From NCBI RefSeq assembly GCF_028748785.1, contig NZ_CP110496.1:310001-374000 (forward strand): a stretch of 64,000 nt of DNA, written 5' to 3'. The first letter of the stretch is position 1; each line of letters opens with the position of its first letter. Below, piece after piece: positions 10,363 through 21,493 of the stretch. A program made the translations under genes and the position numbers. The DNA comes from Candidatus Purcelliella pentastirinorum (GTDB taxonomy: Bacteria; Pseudomonadota; Gammaproteobacteria; Enterobacterales; Enterobacteriaceae). Under the pieces are notes generated by a model. The model saw only the letters and a list, made by a program, of their open reading frames with translations, was not told the DNA's origin and made no database searches.

Positions 10363-10692
10363 TTAAAGTAAATATTTATCTAAAAATATTTTCATTTCTT
10401 GCAGAGAAAAAGAACCTATTTTTTCTGCTACAACACATCCATTTTTAAATAATAAAGATGTTGGTATACTTTTTATCTTATATTTTTTAACAACAAGCGA
10501 ATTATCATCTACATTTATTTTAGCTATAACCAAATTTATATATTCGTCAACAATTTTATCTAATACCAACGAAAAAGCCTTACATGGAGAACACCATTCA
10601 GCCCAAAAATCTACTAAAATAAAATTCAAACAACTAATAATATAATCATTAAAATTGTTATCAGTCAATTTAATAATCTTATTATAAATCAT
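10363..10692 (-). CDS. trxA: Thioredoxin 1
   Basis: This small cytosolic dithiol reductant (109 residues, same as E. coli) supplies ribonucleotide reductase and PAPS reductase and repairs disulfides. The fold signature FWAEWC is present and cis-Pro77 is in SIPTSL. The active site reads Cys34-Ser35-Pro36-Cys37 instead of the usual Cys-Gly-Pro-Cys. An extra cysteine follows in NGCVV. A strong Shine-Dalgarno (GGAGG) precedes ATG 10692. Position before rho matches E. coli. Confidence 0.96.
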   Translation of the reverse strand: MIYNKIIKLTDNNFNDYIISCLNFILVDFWAEWCSPCKAFSLVLDKIVDEYINLVIAKINVDDNSLVVKKYKIKSIPTSLLFKNGCVVAEKIGSFSLQEMKIFLDKYLL

Positions 10693-10886
10693 TAATAAAC
10701 CTCCAAACTAATAAATAAAAATTCATATAAAAAATATTATATACAATAAATAAGAATATAATATCTGAAATATATAAAAATATATTTAATATATAAAATA
10801 AAATTAAACAATGTTTAACTATACTCTGAATATAAAATAATAACAAAAAAAAATAAAAAAATAAACTAAAATATTTAAATCATGAT

Positions 10887-10959
10887 CAGGGACGAAGGGA
10901 TTCGAACCCTTAACTACTGGTTTTGGAGACCAGTGCTCTACCAATTGAACTACGTCCCT
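10887..10959 (-). tRNA. tRNA-Trp (CCA anticodon)
   Basis: The reverse complement begins AGGGACG and closes with CGTCCCT plus discriminator G. The anticodon arm CTGGT/ACCAG has loop CTCCAAA giving CCA, and the T-loop is TTCGAAT. The 3' CCA end is not encoded. The CCA anticodon reads only UGG, consistent with TGA being a stop here. Position upstream of trxA-rho resembles E. coli trpT. Confidence 0.97.
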
Positions 10960-11163
10960 AAAATAAATATATTTAATAAAATTAAAAACAAATACTTAAG
11001 TAAATCAAATATTTATACTTAAAATTAATATTAATTATATAAAAATTAACTTTTATCTATATAATTTACAAATAAAAATTAAAAATAAATAAAATTATAA
11101 AAATATTTTAAACAATATAATATTTAAAATATCAAATGCATATTTAAATTTAATAATTGATCA

Positions 11164-12168
11164 CTATACTAATGACCATCGTGAATATACCTTAATATTT
11201 AATTTATTATTATTAATATTTTTATTAAAAAAATACATCATACCAGTATAAGCAATCATTGCAGCATTATCTGTACAAAATTTTTTACTTGAATAAAACG
11301 CTTTACCATTATACGATTTAAGTGAATTGGATAATTTATTACGTAAAATATCATTTGCACTAACACCGCCAACTAAAACAACACGTTTTAAACCTGTTTT
11401 CTTAATAGCACCAATACATTTATTAACTAATACATCAATCATAGCATCTTCAAAAGCTCTAGCTATATCTGCATATAACTCAGTATTATAATTGTTACTC
11501 TTCAATATATTTAAAGCAAAAGTTTTCATTCCAGAAAAACTAAAATTTAAATTATCTTTATTTAACATAGGTCTAGGAAAAATAAATTTATTAAGTTTAC
11601 CATATCTGGCAATATCAGATAATAATTTACCACCTGGATATTGTAAACCTAATAACTTTGCAACCTTATCAAAAGCTTCTCCAGCAGCATCATCAACAGA
11701 TTGACCTAATATTTTATAATCTCTAAAATTATTAACATAAATTAACTGAGTATGACCACCAGATACTATTAAAGAAATAAAAGGATAATCAGTAATAATA
11801 CCTTCCATCATAGGTGTATGTATATGAGCTTCCAAATGATTGACAGGAATAACAGGTAAATCTAATGCAAAACCTAAAGTACAAGCAATTGTAGCACCTA
11901 CTAATAAAGAACCAATCAAACCAGGCCCTGCTGTATAAGCTATTACATCAATATCAGAAAGATATAGCTTATATTCTAACAAAGAAATTTTAATAAGAGA
12001 TATTATTTTCCTTAAATGATCTCTAGAAGCTAATTCTGGTACTACACCACCATATTTACTATGCAATGATATCTGACTATAAATTTTATCAAATACCAAA
12101 CCTATATTACTATCATAAACAGCAACAGCTGTCTCATCACATGATGTTTCAATACCTAAAATAAACAT
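11164..12168 (-). CDS. tsaD: tRNA N6-threonylcarbamoyladenosine transferase TsaD
   Basis: TsaD transfers the threonylcarbamoyl group to A37 of ANN-decoding tRNAs, working with TsaB and TsaE on the product of TsaC. Length 334 (E. coli 337). Metal-binding His111 and His115 lie in HLEAHIH, the ASKHA nucleotide-binding motifs include ETSCDETAVAVYD and SGGHTQL, and VLVGGVSAN appears in the C-terminal half. The stop is TAG. It diverges from rpsU across a 135-bp gap, the typical enterobacterial arrangement. Confidence 0.97.
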   Translation of the reverse strand: MFILGIETSCDETAVAVYDSNIGLVFDKIYSQISLHSKYGGVVPELASRDHLRKIISLIKISLLEYKLYLSDIDVIAYTAGPGLIGSLLVGATIACTLGFALDLPVIPVNHLEAHIHTPMMEGIITDYPFISLIVSGGHTQLIYVNNFRDYKILGQSVDDAAGEAFDKVAKLLGLQYPGGKLLSDIARYGKLNKFIFPRPMLNKDNLNFSFSGMKTFALNILKSNNYNTELYADIARAFEDAMIDVLVNKCIGAIKKTGLKRVVLVGGVSANDILRNKLSNSLKSYNGKAFYSSKKFCTDNAAMIAYTGMMYFFNKNINNNKLNIKVYSRWSLV

Positions 12169-12303
12169 AAAATTAATAAAATATAAATTTTAAAATAAAA
12201 TTAAAACAAATATTTGAAATATATTTCATACCAAAGTATATTATTATAAACAGAAATTATCTATAAATATATAATATATTTTAAATAAGAGGTAAATAAA
12301 AAA

Positions 12304-12519
12304 ATGCCTGTAATAAAAATTCGTGAAAATGAACCATTCGATATAGCGTTAAGAAGATTTAAACGTTCATGTGAAAAGGCTGGAATACTAGCAGAAATGC
12401 GAAAACGTGAATTTTATGAAAAACCAACTACAGAAAGAAAAAGAGCAAAAGCATCGGCAATTAAAAGATCAATGAAAAAACTAATTAGAGAAAATTCAAA
12501 AAGAATCAGACTTTATTAA
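12304..12519 (+). CDS. rpsU: 30S ribosomal protein S21
   Basis: This 71-residue, very basic protein is near identical to E. coli S21, starting [13 protein letters not shown] and ending [10 protein letters not shown]. It sits on the platform of the 30S subunit near the anti-Shine-Dalgarno end of 16S rRNA and helps initiation. GAGGT about 8 nt upstream of the ATG is a good ribosome binding site. First gene of rpsU-dnaG-rpoD, the macromolecular synthesis operon. Confidence 0.98.
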   Translation: MPVIKIRENEPFDIALRRFKRSCEKAGILAEMRKREFYEKPTTERKRAKASAIKRSMKKLIRENSKRIRLY

Positions 12520-12589
12520 AAAAAACAATTTAATTAAGATTATATTCATTAAAACAATAATGTAATAATTATATTGGTAATTAATAAAC

Positions 12590-14380
12590 ATGAATAAAAT
12601 TATATCAAAAGAATTTATTACTGAATTATTATTTCAAATAGATATAGTTGAACTAATTAATGATAAAATTGGTGTTCATCAAAAAGGGAAAAATTATTCC
12701 TCATTATGCCCATTTCACAAAGAAAATTATCCTTCTTTAATAATAAACAAAGAAAAACAATTTTTTTACTGTTTTGGGTGTGGTATACATGGAAATGCTA
12801 TAGATTTTTTAATGAATCATGATAACTTAAATTTTATAGAAAGTATAGAAGAATTATCTTCTATATGCAATATAAAAATACCATATAAAAAATTTAATAA
12901 CAATTTACAAAAAAAAATAATAAAAAGAAAAAAAATATATGAAATATTAAAAACGATAAATATATTCTATCAAAAAAATTTACAAAATACAAAAAATGAA
13001 TTAGTGAAAAAATTTTTAAAAGAAAAAGATTTAAATAATAACATAATTAAAAAATTCAATGTAGGTTTATCAACATCAGAATCAAAAGATTTAATACATT
13101 TTTTTAACTACAATAAAGAAAAAAAAAAATTACTCATAGAATCTGGAATGATGATAATAAACAAAAAAAAACAATATTATAACCACTTTAGAAATCGTAT
13201 AATGTTTCCAATAAAAAATAAAACAGGTAATATTGTAGGATTTGGAGGTAGATCATTAAATAATGAAATACCAAAATATATAAATTCTCCAGAAACCAAA
13301 ATATTCCATAAAAAAAAACAATTATATGGATTATATGAAATACAAAAAAAAAATAAAAAACTTAAAAAAGTAATTATAGTAGAAGGATATACAGATGTAA
13401 TTACATTAACAAAATATAAGATTAATTTTACTGTAGCTTCTTTAGGAATACATATATCAAAAGAACAAATAGAAACATTGTTTAGAATAACAGATAATAT
13501 TATTTGCTGTTATGATGGAGATGAAGCGGGTAAAAAAGCTACATGGAATACACTAAAATTAACATTGCCGTATATAGAAGATACAAAACAAATAAGTTTT
13601 ATTATTTTACCTAAAGGAGAAGATCCAGATTCTTTAATACGTAAAATAGGCGTAATAAAATTTAAAAAAATAATCAAAAATTCTATTCCCTTATCAGAAT
13701 TTTTATTCAAAAAATTATTAAAAAAAATTAAAAAAAAATATTATAATGAAATAGTAAAATTAAATGTAATAGCTTTACCACTCATAAAAAAAATACCAGG
13801 TAAAATAACAAAAACATTATTAAAACAAAAATTAAACAAAATTCAAGGGATAATATACGACCCAAAACTAGAAAAACAAATTAATATTTTATACCCCAGA
13901 AAAATAAAATTAAATTCATTCGATATACCAATAAAAACAAGATACAATATTATAAAAATATTGATTGCACTATTAATACAAAATCCAAAATTAATAAATT
14001 TAATAAATAATAAATTAAATAATAAAGAAATAAAAAAACTAAAAATACCAGGAATTAAAATATTTATACACTTAATAAAATATTGTAAAAAAAATAAAAC
14101 AATCAATACAGGTCAACTATTGGAATTGTATAGAGGAAATAAATATTATAAAATAATAAATCATCTTTCAACATGGAATCATATGATAAAAAAAAAAGAT
14201 CAACAACTTTTTTTAGATGACGGGTTAAAGAAAATTTATAAATTTACATTGCAAAAACAACAAAATACATTATTAAAAAAAGCAAAAACTGATGGATTAA
14301 ATAAAAAAAATAAAATCACTTTATGGAATATAAATAAAACTTTAGCAAAAATAAATAATAAAACAAAATTAAATAAATAA
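12590..14380 (+). CDS. dnaG: DNA primase
   Basis: DnaG makes RNA primers for replication together with the DnaB helicase. The zinc ribbon has Cys40, His43, Cys61 and Cys64. The TOPRIM domain shows VIIVEGYTD with Glu265 and DGDEAGKKA. The C-terminal helicase-binding domain is present but strongly drifted to Lys/Asn/Ile. Length 596 (E. coli 581), so no domain is lost. An 11-A run at 13119-13129 inside the gene keeps the frame. Middle gene of the rpsU-dnaG-rpoD operon. Confidence 0.97.
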   Translation: MNKIISKEFITELLFQIDIVELINDKIGVHQKGKNYSSLCPFHKENYPSLIINKEKQFFYCFGCGIHGNAIDFLMNHDNLNFIESIEELSSICNIKIPYKKFNNNLQKKIIKRKKIYEILKTINIFYQKNLQNTKNELVKKFLKEKDLNNNIIKKFNVGLSTSESKDLIHFFNYNKEKKKLLIESGMMIINKKKQYYNHFRNRIMFPIKNKTGNIVGFGGRSLNNEIPKYINSPETKIFHKKKQLYGLYEIQKKNKKLKKVIIVEGYTDVITLTKYKINFTVASLGIHISKEQIETLFRITDNIICCYDGDEAGKKATWNTLKLTLPYIEDTKQISFIILPKGEDPDSLIRKIGVIKFKKIIKNSIPLSEFLFKKLLKKIKKKYYNEIVKLNVIALPLIKKIPGKITKTLLKQKLNKIQGIIYDPKLEKQINILYPRKIKLNSFDIPIKTRYNIIKILIALLIQNPKLINLINNKLNNKEIKKLKIPGIKIFIHLIKYCKKNKTINTGQLLELYRGNKYYKIINHLSTWNHMIKKKDQQLFLDDGLKKIYKFTLQKQQNTLLKKAKTDGLNKKNKITLWNINKTLAKINNKTKLNK

Positions 14381-14436
14381 AATATATAATCAACGGTATA
14401 ATATATTAAAAACTAAAATAAAAACACGGATTATAT

Positions 14437-16245
14437 ATGATAAAACATAATCAATTACAAATAAAATTACTTGTTACTAAAGGAAAAGAACAAGGATATT
14501 TAACTTACTCTGAAGTAAACGATTATCTTACAGATGAATTTATTACTACAGAACAAATTACTGATATTATGCAAATAATTAATGATATGGGTATTCAAAT
14601 TTTAGAAGAAACACCAAATACAAACGATTTAATACTAAATGAGAATAACAACGACACAGATGTTATTACAGTAACAAACAAAGTATTATCCAATGTAGAA
14701 TCAGAACTAGGAAGAACAAATGATCCTGTCAGAATGTATATGAGGGAAATGGGGACGGTTTCACTTTTGACTAGAGAAGGAGAAATAGATATAGCAAAAC
14801 GTATAGAAGAAGGTATAAATCAAATACAAATTTCAATAGCAGAATTTCCAGAAACAATAAAATATTTATTAACACAATACAAAAAAGTTAAAAATGGTGA
14901 AATAAAATTATCTGAACTAATAATAGGTTTTATAGACGAAAAAAAAACTTTAATAACAAATAATTTTGATAAAGAAATAATAATTAAATCAAATAAAAAT
15001 TTTAATGAAAATAACAACAATGACGAAGAAAACATAATTAATCCAATGATTGCAAATAAAAAATTTCAAGAACTATATGAACAATATAAAATAACAAAAA
15101 AAATAATAAATAAAAAAGGAAGAAAACACCAAGATTCAATAAAACAAATTAAAAATTTGTCAAATATATTCAAAAAATTCAAATTAGTAACAAAACAATT
15201 TGATTATTTAATATATAATACAAAAAAAACAATAAATAAAATTAAAAAACAAGAAAAAATAATTATGAAATTATGTATAGAAAAATACAACATATCAAAA
15301 AACAATTTCATTAAATTATTTGATAACAATAAATCATATAATACATTCTTAGATCAAAAAATACTAAAAAATGAACAAATAAAAATAAATTTGCAAAATA
15401 TCAAAAAAGATATAGATTTAATAAAAATAAAATTGTTAAAAATTGAACAAAAAAACGGTTTAACTATTAAACAAATTAAAAATATAAATAAAAGAATATT
15501 GATAGGAGAAAACAAAGCAAAAAAAGCAAAAAAAGAAATGATAGAAGCTAATTTAAGATTAGTAATTTCCATTGCTAAAAAATATACAAATAGAGGATTA
15601 CAATTTTTAGATCTTATACAAGAAGGTAATATAGGATTAATGAAAGCAGTAGATAAATTTGAATACCGTAGAGGATATAAATTTTCTACTTATGCAACAT
15701 GGTGGATAAGACAAGCAATAACTAGATCTATAGCCGACCAAGCAAGAACCATTAGAATACCAGTACATATGATTGAAACTATCAATAAATTAAATAGAAT
15801 ATCAAGAATAATATTACAAGAAATAGGTAGAGAACCCACACCAGAAGAACTATCAGAAAAAATGATGATACCAGAAGATAAAATCAGAAAAATATTAAAA
15901 ATAGCAAAAGAACCTATATCTATGGAAACTCCATTAGGAGATGATGAAGATTCACATTTAGGAGATTTTATAGAAGATCAAACAATTAAACTACCATTAG
16001 AATCTGCAACATCAGAAAGCTTAAAAACTGCAACAAACAACGTTCTTTCAGGATTAACAGAAAGAGAAGCTAAAGTATTAAGAATGAGATTTGGAATTGA
16101 TATGAGTACAGATCACACACTAGAAGAAGTAGGTAAACAATTTGATGTAACGAGAGAAAGAATACGTCAAATAGAAGCCAAAGCATTAAGAAAACTAAGA
16201 CATCCAAGTAGATCTGAAATATTAAGAAGTTTTTTAGACAATTAA
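14437..16245 (+). CDS. rpoD: RNA polymerase primary sigma factor (sigma-70)
   Basis: This is the housekeeping sigma factor that directs RNA polymerase to promoters. At 602 residues it keeps region 1.1 (start [17 protein letters not shown]), the [11 protein letters not shown] region 1.2, a long Lys/Asn-rich non-conserved region, region 2.3-2.4 with [15 protein letters not shown], region 3, and region 4.2 with [19 protein letters not shown]. The promoter-recognition helices are essentially identical to E. coli, so E. coli-like -10/-35 elements are expected, as used here for promoter calls. Last gene of the operon; ends 203 bp before sirB1, which converges on it. Confidence 0.98.
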   Translation: MIKHNQLQIKLLVTKGKEQGYLTYSEVNDYLTDEFITTEQITDIMQIINDMGIQILEETPNTNDLILNENNNDTDVITVTNKVLSNVESELGRTNDPVRMYMREMGTVSLLTREGEIDIAKRIEEGINQIQISIAEFPETIKYLLTQYKKVKNGEIKLSELIIGFIDEKKTLITNNFDKEIIIKSNKNFNENNNNDEENIINPMIANKKFQELYEQYKITKKIINKKGRKHQDSIKQIKNLSNIFKKFKLVTKQFDYLIYNTKKTINKIKKQEKIIMKLCIEKYNISKNNFIKLFDNNKSYNTFLDQKILKNEQIKINLQNIKKDIDLIKIKLLKIEQKNGLTIKQIKNINKRILIGENKAKKAKKEMIEANLRLVISIAKKYTNRGLQFLDLIQEGNIGLMKAVDKFEYRRGYKFSTYATWWIRQAITRSIADQARTIRIPVHMIETINKLNRISRIILQEIGREPTPEELSEKMMIPEDKIRKILKIAKEPISMETPLGDDEDSHLGDFIEDQTIKLPLESATSESLKTATNNVLSGLTEREAKVLRMRFGIDMSTDHTLEEVGKQFDVTRERIRQIEAKALRKLRHPSRSEILRSFLDN

Positions 16246-16448
16246 AATATAAAATTCAAATTAAAAATTTTAATAATTTATTTATACTAAATATACACTT
16301 TTTAAAAATAAATATATAACAGTGTTATAAAAATCTATAATAAAATTAATAAAAAATAAATAAATTATTAAAACATAATTAAAATTATATATTAATTTTC
16401 AAATAAAGAAACCTATATAAATCTATTTTATTAAAAAATAATATGAAA

Positions 16449-17264
16449 CTAATGAAAAATAACATGTTTTCTTTCTATAGAATGAATTTGAATTTTAATT
16501 ATTTCACTAATAGGATCTTCTGGACAGTGTTCTACAAAATATATCAAATCATTTAATGCTGCATTTCCACAATCTAAATGAGCATAAATTAACCCCCTAT
16601 CCCTTATTTCATAAGGATCTTCTGGGCTTAATTTTAATAATAAATTACTAATATTTAATGCTTCTTCCATTTTCTTTTCTTCCATTAACGCTCCTTTTAA
16701 AATATTAAAAATTTTTCGTATTACATTAAAAGAATCAGCTTTAGACAAATAATTATCATGTAAAGTAGCAAAAAAACTAACATTACCCTTTAACCATAAT
16801 TCTAAAACATGTCTACTCAAAATATCTCCATTAAAAGGATTTATATATAATATTTTCCCATCAGAAAAATCAAATCTTAAAATTAATTGAGTGGGAAAAA
16901 TTACAGGATTCAATGATATAGAAAATTTCTGCGCGATATGCAATAATAAAATTCCTAAAGAAATAGCTGTTCCTTTGCGAGAAAAAATTACCTTATCTAT
17001 TAATAAAACCTCTGAAAGTATATATATACCATCAGCACTTCGAAAATTCCATTTTTTATAAAATAATTTAAGTAAAATTTTTAATTTATCATATTCATTA
17101 TTTACAATATAATTACTAAAATAAATATTAGCTTCACTTTCTAAAATATTCAACTTATCAAAAGTATCATTAATAAAACAATCTGTACGAATAACACATA
17201 AAATTTTTATTACAGCTTCACAAATTGATATTTTAGAAAAATCAAAATCAAACGCAAATTTCAT
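16449..17264 (-). CDS. sirB1: SirB1/YchA family protein (transglutaminase-like plus TPR)
   Basis: The product (271 residues; E. coli YchA 269) has an N-terminal transglutaminase-like core, with segments such as SRKGTAISLGILLL and INPFNGDILS, and a C-terminal tetratricopeptide-like stretch near LSPEDPYEIRDRG. The biochemical role of this family is not established. In E. coli ychA lies beside ychQ, prmC and prfA; here prmC and prfA follow the same order and ychQ is missing. GGGAG about 9 nt before ATG 17264 supports the start. Conservation in a reduced genome suggests a useful but unknown function. Confidence 0.85.
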   Translation of the reverse strand: MKFAFDFDFSKISICEAVIKILCVIRTDCFINDTFDKLNILESEANIYFSNYIVNNEYDKLKILLKLFYKKWNFRSADGIYILSEVLLIDKVIFSRKGTAISLGILLLHIAQKFSISLNPVIFPTQLILRFDFSDGKILYINPFNGDILSRHVLELWLKGNVSFFATLHDNYLSKADSFNVIRKIFNILKGALMEEKKMEEALNISNLLLKLSPEDPYEIRDRGLIYAHLDCGNAALNDLIYFVEHCPEDPISEIIKIQIHSIERKHVIFH

Positions 17265-17649
17265 ATATCAACTCCCATAATGCTATTATATAAAATAACA
17301 ATTATAAATAAAAATAGCAAATACAAGAAAATACTTTAAAAAAATAAAAAATACTTTAAAACAAATAAAATAAAAATTAATTTATTTCTTTTATTTATAG
17401 TTATAAAATAATAATTTTTATTAAAATATAATATTTATTAACTGATACTGTTTATAACAATAAAAAACTATATTTATAGTATATACAAACCAAATAAAAT
17501 AAAAATATTTATAACAAAAAATAATTAATTTACATAAAGCATTTAAATTAATGAAATGAATTTCATAAATTATAAAAATTAATATTAAAAAAACTAAATA
17601 AATTAATAAAATTAATTTTTTTTTTATAATTACTAAAAATTTTAAAATA
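17265..17649. other. Intergenic, no gene seen
   Basis: This AT-rich spacer lies between sirB1 and prmC, where E. coli has ychQ (sirB2). I see no readable YchQ remnant, no RNA cloverleaf and no stem-loop with G/C pairs. It probably represents fully eroded sequence. Confidence 0.6.
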
Positions 17650-18477
17650 TCAATATTTCATACCTAAAGTAACACGATCATGACCATGATAATCTTTAAA
17701 AGTAAAAATATTTATAAAATTATTTTCATAAAAAATATCTTGTACAATTTTTTTTTGATTATAACCATGTTCTAATAACAACCAACCATTATTATATAAA
17801 TATTTGCTAGAATTATTAATTATAAATTCTATATCATATATACCATCATGTTTAGAAAACAAAGCATTATATGGTTCAAACTTCAAACTATTATTACAAT
17901 CAATGTCATTAATTGATAAATAAGGAGGATTACTTATAATATATTCAAATTTAATTGAATCAAATATAAAATACCAATCACTTAAAAAAAAAGAAATGTT
18001 ATTTAACTTTAATAACATTGAATTATATTTAGCTAATCTAATTGAATTAATAGAACTATCTATTGCTATAATATTACTAGAAGGTCTTTCTTTAGCTATA
18101 GCCAAACTTATAGCACCAGAACCAGTACCTAACTCTAATATTTTACCATTATAATTAATTGGTAACATATTTAATAATTTTTCAACTAAAATTTCAGTTT
18201 CAGGACGAGGTATAAATACATAATTATTTAACATTAAAGATAAAGACCAAAATTCACATTCTTTAACAATATAACAAACAGGTTCACCTATACATAACCT
18301 ATCAATACATTTTTTCAAACTTTTAATTTGATATGAATTTAACAAATAATCATCATGCAATAACAACCATTTTTTGGATCTACCAGTCACATAAATAAGA
18401 AATATCTCCGCATAAAATTTAGGATTATAATATGATATTAATGGTATTACACTGGATAACCATGAACTAATTTTCAT
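17650..18477 (-). CDS. prmC: Release factor glutamine methyltransferase PrmC
   Basis: PrmC methylates the glutamine of the GGQ motif in RF1 and RF2, which speeds peptide release. The SAM-binding motif ELGTGSG is at about residue 115-121 and the catalytic NPPY at about 183-186. Length 275 (E. coli 277). I start at ATG 18477; a TTG lies immediately upstream but is not needed. The stop is TGA. It follows prfA, its substrate gene, 9 bp downstream, the same operon as in E. coli (hemA-prfA-prmC, with hemA missing here). Confidence 0.95.
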   Translation of the reverse strand: MKISSWLSSVIPLISYYNPKFYAEIFLIYVTGRSKKWLLLHDDYLLNSYQIKSLKKCIDRLCIGEPVCYIVKECEFWSLSLMLNNYVFIPRPETEILVEKLLNMLPINYNGKILELGTGSGAISLAIAKERPSSNIIAIDSSINSIRLAKYNSMLLKLNNISFFLSDWYFIFDSIKFEYIISNPPYLSINDIDCNNSLKFEPYNALFSKHDGIYDIEFIINNSSKYLYNNGWLLLEHGYNQKKIVQDIFYENNFINIFTFKDYHGHDRVTLGMKY

Positions 18478-18486
18478 CAATAATAT

Positions 18487-19554
18487 TCAATCAACAAATT
18501 TATCAGAATTATATTTAAGCAATATAGGTTCAATCAACAAATCTAATTTACCAGACATAATTTCATTTAATTGATACAAAGTTAAATTAATACGATGATC
18601 AGTAACTCTACCATGATGAAAATTATAAGTTCTATTTCTATCAGATCTATCTCCAGTACCTAATAAAGAACGTCTTGTAGCATCTCTATTAGCACGTAAT
18701 TTAGCAATTTTAATTGCATTAATTCTAGCATACAAAACAGATAATGCCTTAGCTTTATTTTTATGTTGAGAACGTTCATCTTGACATTCTACGGTAATAC
18801 CAGTAGGTAAATGTGTAACTCTAACAGCTGAATCTGTTGTATTCACATGTTGTCCTCCAGCACCAGAAGACCGATAACTATCTACTTTAATATCATTAGA
18901 ATTAATCTTTAAAATTTCATTATTAGAAGACTCTGGCATTACTGCTACAGTACAAGTTGAAGTATGTATCCTACCTTGAGATTCAGTTGCTGGAACTCTT
19001 TGAACTCTATGTCCTCCAGATTCAAATTTCAATCTACCATAAGCACCTTTACCAATAACCTTAAAAATTATCTCTTTATAACCATTTAAATCAGAATTAC
19101 AGATACTAATAAATTTAATATTCCAATTATATAATTCAACATATTTATAATACATTTTAAACAATTCTTTTGCAAAAATAGCCGCTTCATTTCCACCAGT
19201 AGCTGCTCTAATTTCAATAAAACAATTAAATATATCTTCTCGACAATTGGGAATAAGTAATAATTTAATTTTATTTTCAATAATTTTAATATAAGAATAA
19301 TTTTTTTTAAGTTCTTCTTTAGCTAAATCAAACATTTCATCATCACTTAAAAATGATTTAATAACTTTTATATCTTTTTGTATCTTTTCCCAAATTAAAA
19401 AATAATTTACTATTTCACCTAATTTATAATATTCCTTAGACAATTTTTTATATATATTCTTATTATTTATTATTTTAATTTTATTTAAATCATTTTCAAT
19501 TTCTTTATAACGATGTTTTATAACAATTAGTTTAGAAATAATAGAATTTTTCAT
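18487..19554 (-). CDS. prfA: Peptide chain release factor 1
   Basis: RF1 reads UAA and UAG and triggers hydrolysis of the finished chain. The stop-codon reading motif Pro188-Ala189-Thr190 and the catalytic GGQ at 233-235 sit at the same numbering as in E. coli RF1. Length 355 (E. coli 360). The gene itself ends in TGA, so a functional RF2 must be encoded elsewhere. The N-terminal domain is drifted but complete. First gene of prfA-prmC on the minus strand, divergent from prs. Confidence 0.97.
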   Translation of the reverse strand: MKNSIISKLIVIKHRYKEIENDLNKIKIINNKNIYKKLSKEYYKLGEIVNYFLIWEKIQKDIKVIKSFLSDDEMFDLAKEELKKNYSYIKIIENKIKLLLIPNCREDIFNCFIEIRAATGGNEAAIFAKELFKMYYKYVELYNWNIKFISICNSDLNGYKEIIFKVIGKGAYGRLKFESGGHRVQRVPATESQGRIHTSTCTVAVMPESSNNEILKINSNDIKVDSYRSSGAGGQHVNTTDSAVRVTHLPTGITVECQDERSQHKNKAKALSVLYARINAIKIAKLRANRDATRRSLLGTGDRSDRNRTYNFHHGRVTDHRINLTLYQLNEIMSGKLDLLIEPILLKYNSDKFVD

Positions 19555-19891
19555 GAATAAATTTTATATTTAAATTTAAAAAATAATAAATAATAATTTT
19601 AAATTAAAATTATATATTAAAATATATAACTATCAAATAAAAATTAAAACAAATAAAACTAAAAAATTAATTTATTTGTTTTTTTAACTCAAATAAAAAA
19701 TTTATCCATAATCATTTTATACATATATTAAAAATATTAAAAAAAAATAAATTAAATATTTCATAAATAAATTTATCAATAAATTATTAATTACATATTT
19801 TTACATGATATAATCAACAAAAAAAAATTATAAAATTAATAAAATAAATAAAAAAATAACAATAATAAAAAAAATATGAGGTGATTTATTT
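19555..19891. other. Divergent intergenic region between prfA and prs
   Basis: In E. coli this interval holds hemA, lolB and ispE; no trace of them is readable here. The region is almost pure A/T. It must hold the promoters of prfA and prs; one extended -10 candidate for prs is listed separately. No RNA gene seen. Confidence 0.6.
19806..19814 (+). promoter_or_regulatory. Putative extended -10 promoter for prs
   Basis: TG-A-TATAAT at 19806-19814 is a perfect extended -10 element (TGnTATAAT), about 78 nt upstream of the prs start. No good -35 is visible, which is acceptable for extended -10 promoters. Motif match only. Confidence 0.45.
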
Positions 19892-20842
19892 GTGCCTAAT
19901 ATGAAACTATTTTCAGGAAATGCTATACCTAAATTAGCCCAACTAATAGCTAAAAGACTAAATACAACTTTAGGAAACGCAATAGTAAGTCGTTTTAGTG
20001 ATGGAGAAATAAGTGTACAAATAAATGAAAATGTAAGAGGAGATGATATATTTATTATACAATCAACTTGTGCTCCTACCAATGATAATATAATGGAATT
20101 AGTTGTAATTGTAGATGCTTTAAGAAGAGCATCTGCAGGAAGAATAACAGCAGTTATACCATATTTTGGATATGCTAGACAAGATAGAAGAGTTAGATCT
20201 GCCAGAGTTCCGATAACAGCAAAAGTTGTAGCAGATTTTCTATCAATAGTCGGTGTAGACAGAGTATTAACAGTAGATCTACATGCAGAACAAATTCAGG
20301 GATTTTTTGATATTCCAGTAGATAATGTATTCGGTAGTCCTATTTTAATAGAAGATATATTACAAATAAATTTAGAAAATCCAATAGTAGTATCACCAGA
20401 TATAGGTGGAGTTATGCGTGCTAGAGCAATTGCTAAATTACTCAACGAAACAAACATGGCAATAATTGATAAAAGAAGACCAAAATCAAAAAATATATCA
20501 CAAGTTATGAATGTTATAGGTGATGTAAACAAACGAAATTGCATACTAATAGATGATATGATAGATACAGGAAGTACATTATGCAAAGCTGCTAATGCAT
20601 TAAAAAAAAGAGGTGCAAAACACGTATATGCATATGCAACACACCCTATTTTTTCTGGAAATGCAAAAAAAAATATTATAAATTCATCTATAGATGAAAT
20701 AATAGTATGCGATACTATACCATTAAATAAAAATATCAAAAAAATATCAAAAATACGAACATTAACTTTATCAGGAATGCTTGCAGAAGCTATAAGAAGA
20801 ATAAATAATAATGAATCTATATCAGCTATGTTTGAATATTAA
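19892..20842 (+). CDS. prs: Ribose-phosphate pyrophosphokinase
   Basis: Prs makes PRPP from ribose 5-phosphate and ATP for nucleotide, histidine and tryptophan synthesis. Length 316 (E. coli 315), with very high similarity, including [19 protein letters not shown], [11 protein letters not shown] and the PRPP-binding loop [12 protein letters not shown] use the GTG at 19892 because it places the E. coli-like N-terminus (M-P-N-M-K-L-F) in frame and has GAGGTG 8 nt before it; E. coli prs also starts with GTG. Divergent from prfA and followed by pth. Confidence 0.97.
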   Translation: MPNMKLFSGNAIPKLAQLIAKRLNTTLGNAIVSRFSDGEISVQINENVRGDDIFIIQSTCAPTNDNIMELVVIVDALRRASAGRITAVIPYFGYARQDRRVRSARVPITAKVVADFLSIVGVDRVLTVDLHAEQIQGFFDIPVDNVFGSPILIEDILQINLENPIVVSPDIGGVMRARAIAKLLNETNMAIIDKRRPKSKNISQVMNVIGDVNKRNCILIDDMIDTGSTLCKAANALKKRGAKHVYAYATHPIFSGNAKKNIINSSIDEIIVCDTIPLNKNIKKISKIRTLTLSGMLAEAIRRINNNESISAMFEY

Positions 20843-20898
20843 AAAATAAAAAAATTTTTTAATAAAATAAATTAAATAAAACTTAATAAATCATATAT

Positions 20899-21468
20899 AT
20901 GAAACTTATCGTAGGATTAAATAATAATAATTTGAAATATAAAAATACAAGACATAATATTGGATCATGTTTTGTTAAAAAATTAGCTAAAACATATAAA
21001 AAGAAATTTAAAATAAAAAAAATGTTTTTAGGTAAAATAAGTAAAATAAAAATAAATAAAAAAAATACATATTTATTAATTCCAAATACTTATATAAATT
21101 TAAGTGGAAATTCAGTATTACCATTTATAAAATATTATAAAATTAAAAAAAAAAATATAATAATTGTACATGATGAATTAGATTTAACCCCGGGAATAGC
21201 TAAATTTAAAAAAGGTATAAATTATTGTGGACATAACGGAATAAAACATATAGCACAAACAATAAAATATAATAAATTTTATAGATTAAGAATAGGAATA
21301 GGACATCCAGGAAAAAATAATGATATAAATAAATTTGTATTAAACAAACCTGAAAAAAAAGAAAAAAAACTAATAAACAATGCAATAAAAAAAGCAATAA
21401 AATCTATAAAAATATTAATAAAAAAAAATATAATAATAGCTATGAATGAATTACACAATTATAAATAA
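20899..21468 (+). CDS. pth: Peptidyl-tRNA hydrolase
   Basis: Pth recycles peptidyl-tRNAs dropped from ribosomes. At 189 residues (E. coli 194) it has VGLNN near the N-terminus, catalytic His19 in TRHNIG, the VHDELDL segment with the conserved Asp, and GHNGIKH. It is heavily Lys/Ile/Asn-biased. It follows prs at 56 bp, as in the E. coli prs...pth neighbourhood with dauA and ychH deleted. Converges with pfkA. Confidence 0.96.
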   Translation: MKLIVGLNNNNLKYKNTRHNIGSCFVKKLAKTYKKKFKIKKMFLGKISKIKINKKNTYLLIPNTYINLSGNSVLPFIKYYKIKKKNIIIVHDELDLTPGIAKFKKGINYCGHNGIKHIAQTIKYNKFYRLRIGIGHPGKNNDINKFVLNKPEKKEKKLINNAIKKAIKSIKILIKKNIIIAMNELHNYK

Positions 21469-21493
21469 ATAATTTACAAATAAAAAAAAATAA

